DNA from: Miscanthus floridulus
Lineage: Eukaryota; Streptophyta; Magnoliopsida; Poales; Poaceae
NCBI RefSeq assembly: GCF_019320115.1
Contig: NC_089593.1
Coordinates: 16,848,870-16,912,869 of the forward strand
Direction: 5' to 3'
DNA length: 64,000 nucleotides
Shown here: positions 1 through 12,600 of the stretch, one piece after another
Layout of the letters: every line of letters starts with the position of its first letter
How positions within the stretch are numbered: the stretch's first letter is position 1
Position numbers and translations under genes: made by a program
The notes under the pieces: generated by a model
The model's database searches: none
Told to the model about the DNA's origin: nothing
What the model saw: the letters and a program-made list of their open reading frames with translations, nothing else

Positions 1-360
1 AACAAGATCGGCATAGCCCTCATGTGGCATTCTACTGCTCCTTAACCCGCCTCCCAGCAGATAACCGAGCCATTCTGGAGACCGACTCAGGTGGCCCACT
101 GGCCTCCCCTCGATGGAGATTCTGTGGACATGGCTTGAGGTCAGGATCGAACGAGAAGGTCAAGATGACCCTGTCCGCTTCTGAGTGGATCGGGCAAAGG
201 CCACTGGAGCTTATCTGCATTTTCTCCCCTGGCTCTGTTTGAGGTGAGGTGGCCTCGAGCCCTTCGTCGACCGGCCTTCGAACCCCGATCGGTCGCCGCT
301 CATATCGAATGAGATGACTACCGCTTTGTAACGCAACGCGAAGCGTTGTGATGCAACAAT

Positions 361-480
361 TGCATATGCAATGCTTGGATGTATGGGATGAATGTATGGA
401 TGAGTGTATGGATGCATGCATGAGAATGGATGAATGTATGAATGCATGCATGAGAATGGATGAATGAATGATCATGGACT
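361..480. repeat. ATGGATGAATGC-type microsatellite flanked by a duplicated LTR segment
   Basis: Positions 380-475 are built from interleaved ATGGATGA, ATGTATGA and GCATGCATGAGA units. On either side lie two diverged copies of a segment of about 120 bp (about 9-130 and about 592-710). They share a CATGTGGC/CATGGGGC start, a CCACTGCTCCTTA-like core and an ATGGAGATTC end. The arrangement suggests an internal duplication within the LTR. Confidence 0.7.
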
Positions 481-839
481 AGAAAAGTAGAATGGGGGTT
501 GGTAAAGTTACCTCGATGGCTCGAGTGACGGGTTTGGAGAGCTCCTATCGGATATGTCCGAGTGAAATCTGGGTTCGTCGTTCGTGATAGAGTCAGCATA
601 ACCCACATGGGGCGTCCCACTGCTCCTTACCTATCTCTCGGCAGCCGCCCGAGCCGTCCGATCGACTTGGGTGACCAGTTGGCCTCTCCTCAATGGAGAT
701 TCCGTCGGTGGGCCCCTCCAAACCCTTCCTAGGAAGGCACCTTGTTTCCCGTGCTTGGGTTGCGGTAGTGGTGGGCCCCGCCTAGGCCACATTTCGTTAG
801 CCAGGCGATGTTTCATCGTGCAGGCCATGTCTCATCAGC

Positions 840-975
840 TAGGGCCATGAATCCAAGGGGTCGGGCAAGATAGAGCCTGCAACCTTGAGGCTAGGCGAGA
901 TGGAGCCCAGCACCCAAGGGGTCAGGCGAGATGGAGCATGAACCCAAGGGGTCAGGCGAGACAGAGTAGGTCATC
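840..975. repeat. 30-bp minisatellite, four units, in the Retand-type LTR
   Basis: Four imperfect units of about 30 bp carry the core AAGGGGTCAGGCGAGATGGAG. A few further partial units occur at 34722-34800 in the other LTR fragment. The same unit, eight times repeated, sits in both Sirevirus LTRs (36479-36718 and 45879-46112). Confidence 0.75.
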
Positions 976-1684
976 ACGCAGTGGGTGATGGAGGCTCGCC
1001 ATTCAACCGTGGCTACAAATGTGCGCCAGGAAGATGTCGTCTAGCCTGCGAAGGCCGAGTCAGTGGCGAGCATCATCCCACCCCCAACCGAGTCAAATGT
1101 CGTTCCAACCGTAGCCGAGCTGCCTTTGTCCTTATCAATTGCACCGTCAGCCGACGCAGCCTGGGGGCCATAATGGAATTAGAGTAGGAATAGTCAGTTT
1201 ATGTAAAAGATGAATTCGTGGGGGAGCCCTCGTGTGAATAGTTTTACATTCATAAATATTCTAAGTTTGTTTTGTGATGAAATCACTCGTGAGGGGAAGC
1301 TTGTCTCGTCCACCCTTGTTTTTACCCTTGCAAAGCTTTGTTTTTTGTCCTTTCTTTTTCGCACCTGCCCGTTAACCCATAGGCTGCAACCTTAAGAACC
1401 CAGGCATGGCCCGCGAGGCTTATCTGCTTGTAACCATAGGTCATGACGGGGTGTGATCAGTCGGGAGGTTAAAGCACAAGTTATGTAGGGTAATCAAAAG
1501 AATGGAATGCCCTTTCATTTGGACAATGCCCTTTCGTTTGGGCGAAAAGTATTACTACATGATAGTAAAAAGGGGGGGTGGTATCACACCCCCATGGAGC
1601 CCCCGAGCGACCCAGGGCAAGAGTGCTCAGGCTAGAGCGCTATAGGAACAAACATTGAATGGAAATAAACAGTAGGACCGAGCT

Positions 1685-2800
1685 TTAGGGAAAGAAATGA
1701 CGTAACTGTTCAATGTTCCATGTGTTGGTGAGAACGTTGTCATTGTCGTCTTTCAGCCGGTAGGTGCCCAGTCGGATCACCTCGGTCACCATGTATGGTC
1801 CTTCCCATGGTGGAGAGAGCTTATGTTTCTCCTTGGTTGACTGGGTCCTCCAGAGTACAAGATCACCGACCCCGAGGATCCTCCCTCTGATTTTTCTTTC
1901 ATGGTACCTACGAAGAGTTTTCTGGTAACGAGTAGAGTGGATGACGGTCGTCTCACGAGCATCCTCGAGTAGGTCGACCATGTCCTGCTGAGCCTCCATG
2001 GCTCAGTCTTGGTCGAATGCCTTTACTCTTAGGGCATCGTGATCTAGGTCGGATGGCAACACTGCTTTGGCTCCGTATGCTAGGAAGAAAGGGGTGAACC
2101 CTGTGGATCAGTTTGGGGTCATTCTTAGGCTCTAGAGGATCGCTGGGACCTCTGTAGCCCATCGCCCAGCATACTTTTTAAGTCAATCGAAGATGTAGGG
2201 CTTGAGTCCTTAGAGGACCATGCCATTGGCCCGCTCGACCTGACCATTAGTACATGGGTATCCGACCGAGGCCCAATTGATCCTGATGCCATATCCATCA
2301 CATAAGTCTAGGAACTTCTTCTCGGTGAAGTTTGTTCCATGGTCGGTAATGATACAGTTAGGGATACCGAACCGATAGATGATGTCGAGGAAGAACTTGA
2401 CCGCCTCTTCTGAGCAGATATTGGTGATTGGCTTCGCTTCTATCCACTTGGTGAACTTGTCCACCGCTATGAGTAGGTGAGTGAAGCTGTCCGAGGCCTT
2501 TTTGAGGGGTCCAACCATGTCGAGGCCCTAGACCGTGAATAGCTAGGTGATGGGGATGGTCTAAAGCTCCTACGCCGGCAGGTGAGTTTGCCGAGCGTAG
2601 AACTGGCATCCTTCACACCTGTGGACAACCACCTCTGCGTCTTGGAGTGTTGTGGGCCAGTAGAAACCTTAGTGAAAGGCTTTCCTGACCAGCGACCTTG
2701 GGGCCGCATGATGTCCATAGATTCCAGCGTGGACCTCAAGGAGGAGTTGTTTCCCCTAGTCGGTTGGGATGCACTTCATGAGTACCCCCGACGAACATCG
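1685..2800 (-). pseudogene. Integrase region of the Tat/Retand-type element
   Basis: Integrase inserts the element's cDNA into chromosomes. The catalytic core reads from about 2530 down to 2210. It shows the first Asp in LDMVGP, the second in IITDHGT and the Glu in NGQVERANG, so the DDE triad is present. A C-terminal stretch (1999-1685) carries the WEGPYMVTEV motif typical of the GPY/F module, followed directly by a stop. No chromodomain follows. The segments are separated by frameshifts and stops (for example around 2000-2200), so no intact protein can be made. The zinc-binding N-terminal part lies in the damaged stretch above 2530 and is not clearly readable. Confidence 0.8.
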
Positions 2801-2899
2801 TTTGTAAAGTTCATCACCGATAGCAACGAACGTCTTGGCGCATCAAATGATTCATCGCGCTTCAGTCCTTTCTGGTGGGAGATCCTCCTCGAGGAGGTA

Positions 2900-3720
2900 G
2901 ATGAGCAGTGGTGCTCTCCAGTAGGTTGGATCGAGTGCGATCAAGGTCGGAGGGTCAGAGCCCTTGACTGCTAGATTGATGTTGGAGTGCGTCTGGGTCA
3001 GATCCTCTCGGATGCGGATAGATGACTCATGGAGGTCGTTTATAAAGGCCCTATCGGCGGGTGGTTCTTGTCTACTCGCCAATTTTGCAAGGATGTCGGC
3101 ATCGGTGTTGTCCTTTTGAGGGACATGGTGTAGTTCGATCCCTAGGAACTTGTCCTCAAGCTAGCGCACCTCCTGGTAGTACGCCGCTATGAGAGGGCTC
3201 TTGTAGGAGGACTCCTTCATGACTTGGTCGATGACCAACTCTGAGTCACCGCAAACATACAACCATGCGACGCCGAGCTCGACGGTGAGGCACAGTCTGT
3301 TGATGAGAGCCTCATACTCTGTGGCATTGTTTGAGGCTAAAAAATGGAGCCAGATCACGTAGCAGAGCCTGCTCCCTTCTAGGGAGATTAGAACCACTCC
3401 AGCCCCCGAGCCGGACACCATGACCGACCCATTGAAGTACATCGTCTAGTACTCATGGGTGATGTCTAGGGTTGGGAGCTAGAGTTTTGTCCATTCGGCG
3501 ATGAAGTCGGCAAGAGCTTGAGACTTAATAGCAGTGCGGGGAACATACCTGATGTTGTGGCCTATGAGCTTGAGTGCCCATTTGGAGATTCATCCTGTGG
3601 CATCATGGTTGCGGACGATGTCTCCTAGTGGGGATGAAGTGACGATGATGACCTCGTGGTCGATGAAGTAGTGCCGGAGCTTCTGGGTCGCCGTCAAAAC
3701 AGCGTATAGAAGCTTCTAGA
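2900..3720 (-). pseudogene. RNase H region (second, archaeal-like module) of the Tat/Retand-type element
   Basis: The readable piece is 3442-3161. It shows the GAGVVL strand, the ASNNATEYEAL helix and a GDSELVI strand, the pattern of the additional RNase H found in Tat-lineage elements. The expected catalytic motif FDGS reads FNGS here, so an Asp is replaced by Asn. The region from about 3700 to 3500 reads as broken fragments of the RT-proximal RNase H or connection domain. Frames are interrupted on both sides. Confidence 0.7.
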
Positions 3721-3755
3721 CCTGGGGGTAGCAAACATTGGCATTGGTGAGTACC

Positions 3756-4860
3756 TCACCAATGAAGTACATCGGTCATTGGACCTTTAGGGGGTGTCCT
3801 GGCTCCTCCCTCTCGACGATGAGGGTGGCGCTCACAATGTGGTTGCTTGTCGCGATATAGAGGAGGGATTCTCCCCGTTCGGGAGCGACGAGGATTAGGG
3901 CCGATGTCAGTGATGCTTTGAGGCTTTCCAAAGTTTGCTATGCCTCCTCTGTCTAGATGAATGCATCTGTTTTCTTGAGAAGTTTGTAGAAAGGCATCCC
4001 CTGTTCGCCTAGTCATAAGATGAAATGGCTTAGGGCTGCCAAATAGCCGATGAGCCTCTGTATGCCCTTGACATTGCGTATAGGGCCCATGTTGGAGATG
4101 GCCATGATTTTTTCAGGGTTGGCTTCGATGCCACGCTCAGACACGATGTATCCGAGCAACTTCTCCTTCGGAACCCCGACAACACATTTTTCAGGATTCA
4201 ATTTGATGCTGAACCTTTGGAGGTTCACGAATGTGGCGGCCAAGTTTGCGATCAGGTCGCTAGCTTGAGTCATTTTCACCACTATGTCATCTACATAGAT
4301 GGTGATTGTTGGTTTTAGCCGCTCGACTTGGTCATATTGGTCGGGTGGGTCGATTTGATCGATGAAGCATTGCTACTTGCATTGTTGATAGGTGGCGCCA
4401 ATGTTCTTCAGACCAAAAGGCATGGTTACATAACAATATGAACCATACGGGGTGATGAATGAAGTCACGACCTGGTCGGACTCTTTCATCATGATCTAGT
4501 GGTAGCCTGAGTAGGCATCTAGGAAGGAGAGGATTTCGCACCCTGAGGTGGAGTCGACTATCTGGTGTATGCGTGGCAAAGGAAAATGGTCCTTTAGACA
4601 TGCCTTGTTGAGGCTAGTATGACAACACACATTCTCCATTTCTCATTCTTATTTTTCACAAGAACATGATTAGCTAGCCAGTCAGAGTGGTATACCTCTT
4701 TGATGAATCCGGCTACCAAGAGTTTGGCGATCTCCTTGCCTATGGCCCTACGCCTCTCGTCGTCAAAGCAACGCAGGCGTTGCTTGGTGGGCTTTGAGCC
4801 TAGGACAATGCATAGTGTGTGCTCAGCGACCTCCCTTGGTATGCCTAGCATGTCAGAAGG
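3756..4860 (-). pseudogene. Reverse transcriptase of the Tat/Retand-type element
   Basis: The entry segment (4851-4594) shows the fingers motif around FIKEVYHSDWLANHV. The active-site YVDD is encoded at 4297-4286, directly before the segment 4282-4013. That segment carries LNPEKC and the LGYIVSERGIEANPEKI motif of Ty3/gypsy enzymes. At least three frames are used between 4860 and 3756, and stops interrupt each. The catalytic box is preserved but the protein is not. Confidence 0.8.
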
Positions 4861-4914
4861 CTTCCACCCGAAGACATCATGATTTTCCCAAAGGAAGTCA
4901 GCGAGCTCACTTTC

Positions 4915-5530
4915 CTATTTGGCTAGGAGCTTGGTTCTGATCCGCAACGTCTTGATCGGGTCGGTGGGGTCGATCTCCACTGCCTTGGTTTCCTTGGTTG
5001 GATGGAAGGCACTTAAGGAGGTTGGCTCATTACAGTCGAGGACTGCTGGAGTCACTGAATTCCTGAGCTCTGGGAGCTTGGTGGAGTTGATAGTAGTGGT
5101 GAGCTCGTAATGCTCGTGATCGCACATGTAGGCATGCAAAAAGGTGCTACCCATGGTGATGACACCGTTCAGTCCCAGCATCTTTAGCTTGAGGTAGGTG
5201 TAGTTGGGGATCACCATGAACTTGGCGTAGCATGGCCACCCCAAGATGGCATGGTAGGACCCTATAAAGTCCACCACCTCGAAGGTTAGGACCTCTGAGT
5301 AGAAGTTGGCTCGGTCGCCAAACCTGACGGGCAGGTCAATCTACCCAAGTGGGTTTGCCTGCATCCCTGGGATCACGCTATGGAAGGGAGAGCTCGCTAG
5401 GCGAAGCTCCAACTGAGGGATGTGCATGGCGTCGAGGGTGTCGACGTAGAGAATGTTGAGGCCACTGCCTCCGTCCATCAGCACCTTGGTGAGGCACTTC
5501 TTGCGAATGATGGGGTCGATGATGAGTGGG
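4915..5530 (-). pseudogene. Aspartic protease region of the Tat/Retand-type element
   Basis: A VLMDGGSGLNIL motif lies near 5490-5440 on the minus strand. It is the DGGS form of the retroviral aspartic protease active site that is usual in this lineage. Downstream (5277-4915) comes FIGSYHAILGWPCYAKFM and a YTYLKLKM stretch, the C-terminal end of the protease and its linker to RT. The two parts share a frame class, but a stop lies between them near 5340. Confidence 0.7.
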
Positions 5531-5696
5531 TAGTGACCTAGTTGGGCGACGTGGGAAGGATGGTCTCTCTGATCAAAAGTGATCAGGGAGTCCGACCAGC
5601 TAAGGAAAGATGGGATGGCCGATTTGGTGGCGCATGCCTCTCTGTAGCGTACCTTGTGCTGGCGCTTGGAGTGGATGGCGTTGGATCCCCCAAAGA

Positions 5697-6808
5697 TCAT
5701 GAGGCATTCCTCAAGGTCAGGGAAGCCATCTTCATCCTTGCCCACCATGGCTCCTTTCTTAGTTGCCTCCTCCTTGCCTTTCCCTTCCTTGGCTTGCTGG
5801 CTTGCCGTAGAAAGTGCTTGAGGAGCTCACAGTCCTTGTAGAGGTGTTTGACAGGATAGGCATGGTTGGTGCATGGACTCTCCATGAGCTTGTCGAAGTG
5901 GTCAGGCTAGCCCTGCTAGGGCAACTTGCCCGTGTAGCCGACCATGGTGACCAAAGCTGGGTTGGTTGGTCGGCGCCGATCCCTCTTGTTCTTCTTGCCC
6001 TTTTGTGTGGAGGGTACCTCACCTTGGTCCTCACGCTTGGCCTTGCCCCTGTCCCAACCGCCACTAAAGACCACCCCAACCGCCTCCTCGCTGGAGGCAT
6101 GGTTTGTGGCATTATCGAGAAGGTCGCGGGTGGTATGGGGCTTCACACAGCCAAGCTTATGGATCAAGGACTTGCAGGTTGTCCTAGAGAGGAATGCGCC
6201 GATGATGTCCGACAACTTCAGGAAGAGAGTTGCACAGCTTTGAGAACCTATGAATATAATCACATAGAGACTCATTAGGCTCTTGCTGGCAGCTCTTGTG
6301 GTCCCAAGAATTCCTAGGATGGACATACGTCCCCTAGAAATTTCCGATGAAAACCCTCTTGAGATCCGCCCAGTCTCGGATGCTGTTGGGCGGAAGGAAT
6401 TCGAGCCATGCTCGAACATGCTCCCCCATGCAGATGGGGAGGTACTGGTCCACTCCTCTGGCTCGATAGGCGAGCCAAAAGTCTTCGAGCCATATACTAG
6501 GGTTCATCTCCCTAGTGTACCTGGCGATGTTGGTGACCGGTCGAAAGCACTGTGGGAACGACGCTTTCTAGATGCGGCGACCAAAGGCCCATGGCCCCGG
6601 GCTGTCTAGGCTGGGGCTCTGGTCATTTGGTTATCCACCATGTTGGTGGCGCAGTGTGATGCGCCGGGTGGGCTGATGCAGGTGGCGGTTGGCTCTACCG
6701 CCTTTGTCATAACTCCTCGCCGAGCTCCTACACACGTGTCAAGGCCTACGCATGGGGTCCAGAGGGGTGTGAGTCTACAGAGACTCCACCACCTCCAATG
6801 GCTGTCCA
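5697..6808 (-). pseudogene. gag (C-terminal two thirds) of the Tat/Retand-type element
   Basis: Gag forms the virus-like particle. Read on the minus strand from 6808, this half continues the gag N-terminus found at 33755-33075. It shows the plant retrotransposon gag signature (WLEFLPPNSIRDWADLK near 6420-6370, then a LSDIIGAFLS-type stretch and ATNHASSEEAVG). It ends in a basic KGKKNKRDRRR segment and a NHAYPVKHLYKDC motif resembling the gag C-terminus. The reading frame changes at least twice and several in-frame TAG codons occur. Plus-strand reading frames over the same DNA are shadows. Confidence 0.7.
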
Positions 6809-6813
6809 GGGGC
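6809..6813. repeat. Target-site duplication GGGGC (left copy)
   Basis: GGGGC directly precedes the left LTR end (TATGGCAG) of the gene-poor element. The same five bases directly follow its right end at 33070-33074. The flanks continue one gag gene. Confidence 0.85.
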
Positions 6814-9694
6814 TATGGCAGAATTGCCTAATCTAATGCCTCACAGGAGTGCTTGTCTTTCATTTGACACTAAGCACTCAAGGGAGAACACTAAATTACA
6901 CGGTTCCATCGGGCACACCCCAGGGGAGAACCCAAAAATCCACATTTTTGCCATCAGGATCACAAATGAGAGAATAAAGCTTACATCATTCTGAACCATT
7001 TCTTACATCACTTTTAATACAACATCAGGGTATAATATTTATTAATATAATAGTGGAATGAATTCATATTATCAGAGTTATGAATAATTTAATTGAACAA
7101 CTAAATATAAACATGTGATCAGAATTACAGCAGAAATGAATATCTAATCATGACATGATGAAGTATTGATATATAAACTACGACAACAGATTATGAAACT
7201 TTCATTTATAAAAGCATTTGGTGAGAGTTATAAATAACAACTACGATCGCAGCGTAAAGGAATCCTCGCTGAGCCCACTAGGAGGTATCCACACACAAGG
7301 GTCAGCTCTAGCATCCACCTGTCACCTGCAACAGGGGAAATAAAACCCTGAGTACTCAATTGTACTCAGCAAGACTTACCCAACAGGAGGAAAGAAAAGA
7401 CTCCAAGGATATGCAAGGCTATCTGGCTTGTGGGTTTATTGCATTTGCGGGAAGCATTACTAAGCGTGAGTCCTTATATTCTATTTTTATTTACAGCCGC
7501 ATTAGTTCATTAACTAACCAATCTATGTAAGCACATGTACTACTTTCAAGCGGGTGGTAAGCAATCAGAGTTCCTTTTTCTATTCCACCTTTCATCTCTT
7601 AGTTCTTACTACGGTGCTAGACATGAAACAAGACATACCGGATTGCCCGGCGATTCGCGAATCAAAGCCCCCAGCTGGGTACCCTGAAAACACACGCCCT
7701 GCTTGTACCCAAGGCACAAGCAGGACCAACCCATCACTCTCCTATCCCGAGTGTCTAGGTCCCCGTCCAAACTAGGACACCAAGCCCCTGCCCCTAAGTC
7801 CTGGACTCAGTGCGGTGCAAGGACCTCCTCCACCAAAATAAAACCCTAACAGTCGGTCCAAAAAGAGCTAGATCCACGACAAGAGAGCAATAAGTCTTCC
7901 AAGCGCCCATATCCAAGTATGTGCTCGGGATAATAAGTCTGTGACTTGCCTCGATGGCTTATGCAACGACCGGTCCTTAACCGACCAGACAGGGAAAGCA
8001 GTGTAACCAAGCCATGCCCCGCATCCTCGGTGATACAACCTCTTACACCCACCAATACCCAAACCATATCCCTACCCGGTCACTATTTTTTCTTTCCACC
8101 ATTTATATATTTCAAGTGATAATAATCCAGTAATATATTTTCTATCTCTCGCGAGGACAGGCAATCACTCGACTTCTACCAGAATCCTGTAGCATAGCAT
8201 TCTACACGATCCTGTCATACTAGTAAGACTCATAGGATAAAGATATATATATGCAAGTGGGTTTCATTCAACTCCTTAAAACGTAATGCACAATTATAAT
8301 TTAAACTGCAGAAAGTAGGGGTTATGCATCGGGGCTTGCCTAGGTAAGATGTATATTAAAAAGTTTGTATCTGCATCTTCAGATCATCCACATCATCTGA
8401 ATAGAAAGCCCCTTGCATCATCTCCTAGAGAGAATACCATTACACCATCTTTGGATTCCCAATTATCCTTCGATCGATCCGTTGATCCATCATCGTACCT
8501 ATATGATATGCATGTGATGCAATGCAAGATGTAATTAATCAACTACAATCGTGACTCGTAAAATACGACGTATGCCTCTCAAGTTAACGAGCTCATTCTA
8601 ACGACAACCGTACTTAGGCTACCTATCCACATTGTTGAATAAGATGTTATTTCCCAACGAATGTTTTCGTTATATCAACCTAGGTTATTTCTTTATTCCA
8701 TTCTATCGATTTAATCCTTATTCGAAATAAGACATCATTATCTATTTAGCAAACTAATTATTCTGGAGCTACAAAAATTATAGTGAGTGCCTAATATTGC
8801 TAGGAGCCTACTGTACAAATTTTAGATTCAACAATATTACCAATTTATCATGAAAACTCCTACAAGTTTATATTTTACAATATTAAGTACCTTAAATTAA
8901 TTGTATAGCTTCCAAGAATATTACCAAACTATGTGAACAAAATATACGAACAGGTAGATCATGATTTTCGAAGACTAATAAAATTGGTTTGGCATTTTTA
9001 TGACTTTTCTACCATTTACTACGAATTTCCAAACATCCAGCCGATTACTAACATTAACAAAATACCACAGAAAGAAGAAAAGGACCCTTGGGCCCGAAAC
9101 AGCCCAGCGCGCATGGACCAGTGGCCACAGCAGCCCAAGCTGGGCAGACGCGGCCCAACGCGGGGTGGGCGCGTGCAGGCGCGAGCGGCCCGGACGCTTT
9201 GGCAACCAGTCGGCCTAGCTCGGCGCAGCAAACCGGCCCAGCGCGGTGCAGCAACGGGCCGACCCAGCAATTCCCCAAGACAAAATCCAGCGCGGGTGCT
9301 GGCATTTTGCTAAATGGTCCTCGTTTTCTTTTCTATTCTCGAAGCTACTTATAGTACTATTCAACTGAGTTAAGTGTTTTACATCAGGAACCCTAGAGGT
9401 ATTCGAATTCTAACTTTCAAAGGTCCTTGGTCGGACTTAACCAGAGGCCGCGCAACTCCAGCCAAACGCCAACGTATACGGCCCGACCGGCGACAACCAA
9501 CACTGCCAAATGACTACACACGTCCAGATCAACCGATCGAAGTATTTCGCACACAAAACGGTGTGGTACCGCAGCGTGGACGTGTGCCGTGGCGGGGTAC
9601 GGTCGCGGGTACGTCGACGCCGGTGGCAACAGCCCTTTCGGCTGCGATGCATCACGAAAACCTCTTCTTAAGTTACTGCTAGCATGCTAGAAGC
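6814..9694 (-). repeat. 3' LTR of the LARD-like element, first part
   Basis: It begins TATGGCAGAATTGCC, matching TGTGGTAGAACCGCC at 28375. It stays alignable with 28375 onward until the Tekay insertion at 9695. It contains a stretch of about 392 bp (8166-8557) that is absent from the other LTR. Positions 7322-7375 hold a module also present in the Tekay LTRs. The GC-rich segment 9080-9290 is matched at 30250-30450. Short reading frames here are not supported as genes. Confidence 0.85.
9690..9694. repeat. Target-site duplication GAAGC of the Tekay element
   Basis: GAAGC precedes the 5' LTR and recurs at 22754-22758 after the 3' LTR. The uninterrupted sister LTR (near 30855) shows the empty site, with CTAGAAGCCTTACATGTAC and only one copy of GAAGC. 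Confidence 0.95.
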
Positions 9695-12600
9695 TATAAC
9701 ACCTCTGGTGTTTTGACCTAGCACTAAAACTTGACATGTCATCATATGCATTGCAAAGCATTCATAAAGTAGAAAATTTTGAATGCATTCACTAAATAAG
9801 CTTTATTTCATAATGTTGTTATTTTATGTGATGGGATTCAAAACCCTAAATAAAGATCATGACCACAAGGGTCAAATTTCATGTGATCATGTGAGACCAT
9901 GTGTCAATTGACTCAAATAACCCTAATGGGCCATGTTACTGGTCAAAAATCAAAGTGAAAGTAAAAAGGTAAACAAATCAAATTTGAATTCAAATTCAAA
10001 TCATAAAAGTCCTTTTTGCCCCTTTTGTCTAATTCAAAATCCCTTTGGAATTTGGGGTTGTGACAAAAAGCAAAGTTGAAGATTATTTTATAAGGATCAA
10101 CTTTGGTATTCAAAGTTTTTCAAGTTTACACATAAAATTTGGAGTAATTTTGAAATGATTCAAATGCTCAAATGCACCCCAAATTCAAATTTCAAAATGG
10201 AGCCAGAATTTGAAAATGTTCCTTGAGGCAAAGTTGTAGAGTTTGAAAAGTTGAGCAACTTTCATTTTTGGAGATTTTCAACTTCTTTAGAAAATTTGGG
10301 AGTAATTTGTAAAATGAACTCAGTGGCAATTATGTAAATATTTCAAAAATCAAGTTGACAACAGGGCGCCACCGCCCCACCGCCAGCGTCCTTTCTCTGG
10401 CCTTCCAAGCGCGCCCGTGGCCGCCCTCGGCTTCACGCTGGCACGGGGTGCACGCTGCATGTCGTTCCCGCGCGCTCCTGGCCGCGCTATAAAGCCCAGA
10501 CGTCGCCGTTCGCTTTTCTTCCTTCCCTCTGTTTTCCCGACGCCGCCGCCTGAACTCCGCGAGCTCCCCTCGCCTCCTCAGCGCAAGATAGCCCCAGAAA
10601 AAGCAGTGTCCCAGTTTCGCCTGCTCCTTGCGCCTCCAACCAACCTGTTGCTACCGCTTGATTTCACCGAGAACTCGCTGTCCACGTTCTTCTTCCTCGC
10701 GGCCGGCGACCTCGACCGAAACTCCGATTCACCGCGGCCAGCATCATCCGGTGAGCTGTTACCCTTGCTTGTTGTCTCTACAGCTTCGTCTCGATGCTGT
10801 AGTGCTTAATCTACTCTTGCTTGGTCATTTTGCCCACTGCAGTCGCCGAAACGCCGTCGTCGACGAGGTCCGCTCCGCCGTGATCCCTGTCACCATCGAA
10901 ACGCGTCACCATAGCTTCTCCGGTCTCGCTCGTTGCTTCAACACATTCGGGGTGAGCCACTGATGCTTCCTGAACTCTTTGTTTCACTGTTACCGGCCTT
11001 GTTTCACCGGCGTAATGCTACCGTGCCACCGCGTCTGCCATGGCTAGCGTCAGCCTTGTTCCGTGTCGTAATCAACCTCTGAAATGCCACAGATCGATGC
11101 GCCTAGTTCTTGTGAACGTTTTGGTACTTTGGCCGTCGCCGTTAGGCTCACCGTCGGCGAGTTAGCGCCGGTCAGCGCCGTCGTTGCCGCGGTCAAAGCC
11201 GGAGGTTAGGGATGACATGCGGGGCCGGCTGTCAGTGAGAGAGAGAGAGAATAGTGGAATTTTGTTATTTTTGGATTTTGAATAGTGCAGTAACTTTGGA
11301 AATTTATAAGAAAATATTTATAGCTCCAAAAATTCTGAAAATTTGTGTGTAGCTTCTGTACATGTTCTAGTATGGTTTAAAAATATGAAACTTGAAATTT
11401 GAATAAATTTTTAATGTTCAAAAATTCAGTTAATTAATTGATAAATGCAATTTCCATGATTTGTGTAGGCCACTGTATAATTCCAAAAATTATGAAATTT
11501 GTTTTGGTACATTAATTTGTCATGAGGAAGCTTACATAAAATTTTGAGGTCATTTGGAACAAGTTCATTTTTGGGCTTATTTCCAAATTAATTCAAAAAT
11601 AAATAAAAGCAAACCCTAAGTGTTTGATCTTGTTTTGGTCATGTTTTGTGACCAGTAGGGTTTCAAGATCATTTTGGTCAAGTCACTTTGTGTGGTCCTT
11701 GATGGTAGAATTGCAAGTTGGTTTTGTTGGCTTGCAACTGTACCGCGAAGGACAGTTGTATTCGAGGTGTTGTTATATTTCATGTACCATGAAAGCATCA
11801 TGTTTACATTATCATCATGTTGAAGCATATGTTATCATTTCGTGTAGAATCCGAGAGTGAACCGATCCTAGTTGAGCAAGTTGTGGAAGGATCCCCGGTT
11901 GCCTCGGGATTCGATAATTGTAGTGCTGATCCGGAACCCGAGATCGTCAACGAAGGCAAGCCCCGATTTATGCATTAAACCATTACCTTGTTTACTTTGA
12001 AAAGTTTATCACCTGTGTTACCTATTGCATTAAGTTGATTAATTCGAATGTTACCTACTTGATGCATTGCCTACCTTGTTAATTGTTTACCATCCTTGAA
12101 GATGATTTCATTTACAAAGGCGTAGAATGCTTAGTATGCTTATGGTAGGCTTTCAAAGTAAAAGTTTCGATACAATCAAAGATGGCATACTGGCCAAAGA
12201 AAGAAAGAAGATAGAATGAACTAGAGACTAGTCAGGTAACTTATCTTGAATGTTGGGTAATGTTGCCGACTATGTCGCTTAAAGGCCACTCATTGTGGAT
12301 CTTTTGAACGAAACACTTTGTAGTACTGGTCACATACTCTGGTAAGCCTACTTCGGCTAATCCGATACTAAGACGAATGCCCATGCACTAGGAGTGGAGA
12401 GATGGTGGGAGTAGCGTGTACCCTCGTGGCTAGAATGTGGCTAGATTTGAGGTGTGCTGTGCTCTCGGATGGCGTGGAGATGGCTTAGTATAGGAGGATC
12501 TGGTAGCGAGGTTGATATATGCAAGATTAAGTTCTACATATGTCGTGTGATAAGGAATCCCCAGCTGGGACTTGAATCAATTCGAATTGCCGGTGCTCCA

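Larger units (their letters stand above)
1..1586 (-). repeat. 3' LTR of the Tat/Retand-type element (partial, cut by window start)
   Basis: On the minus strand a purine-rich tract (about 1587-1610) is followed by TGATACCACCCCCC, a plausible polypurine tract plus LTR start. The LTR would then occupy positions 1586 down to the window edge. It contains a TATGGATGA-type microsatellite, an internal duplication and a 30-bp minisatellite. The matching 5' LTR is only partly present (33756-34883) and the visible parts do not clearly overlap, so the pair cannot be aligned here. Confidence 0.5.

Noticed and set aside
5814..6609. Plus-strand frames of 100-154 codons
   Set aside because: Antisense to the minus-strand gag, whose motifs are recognisable.
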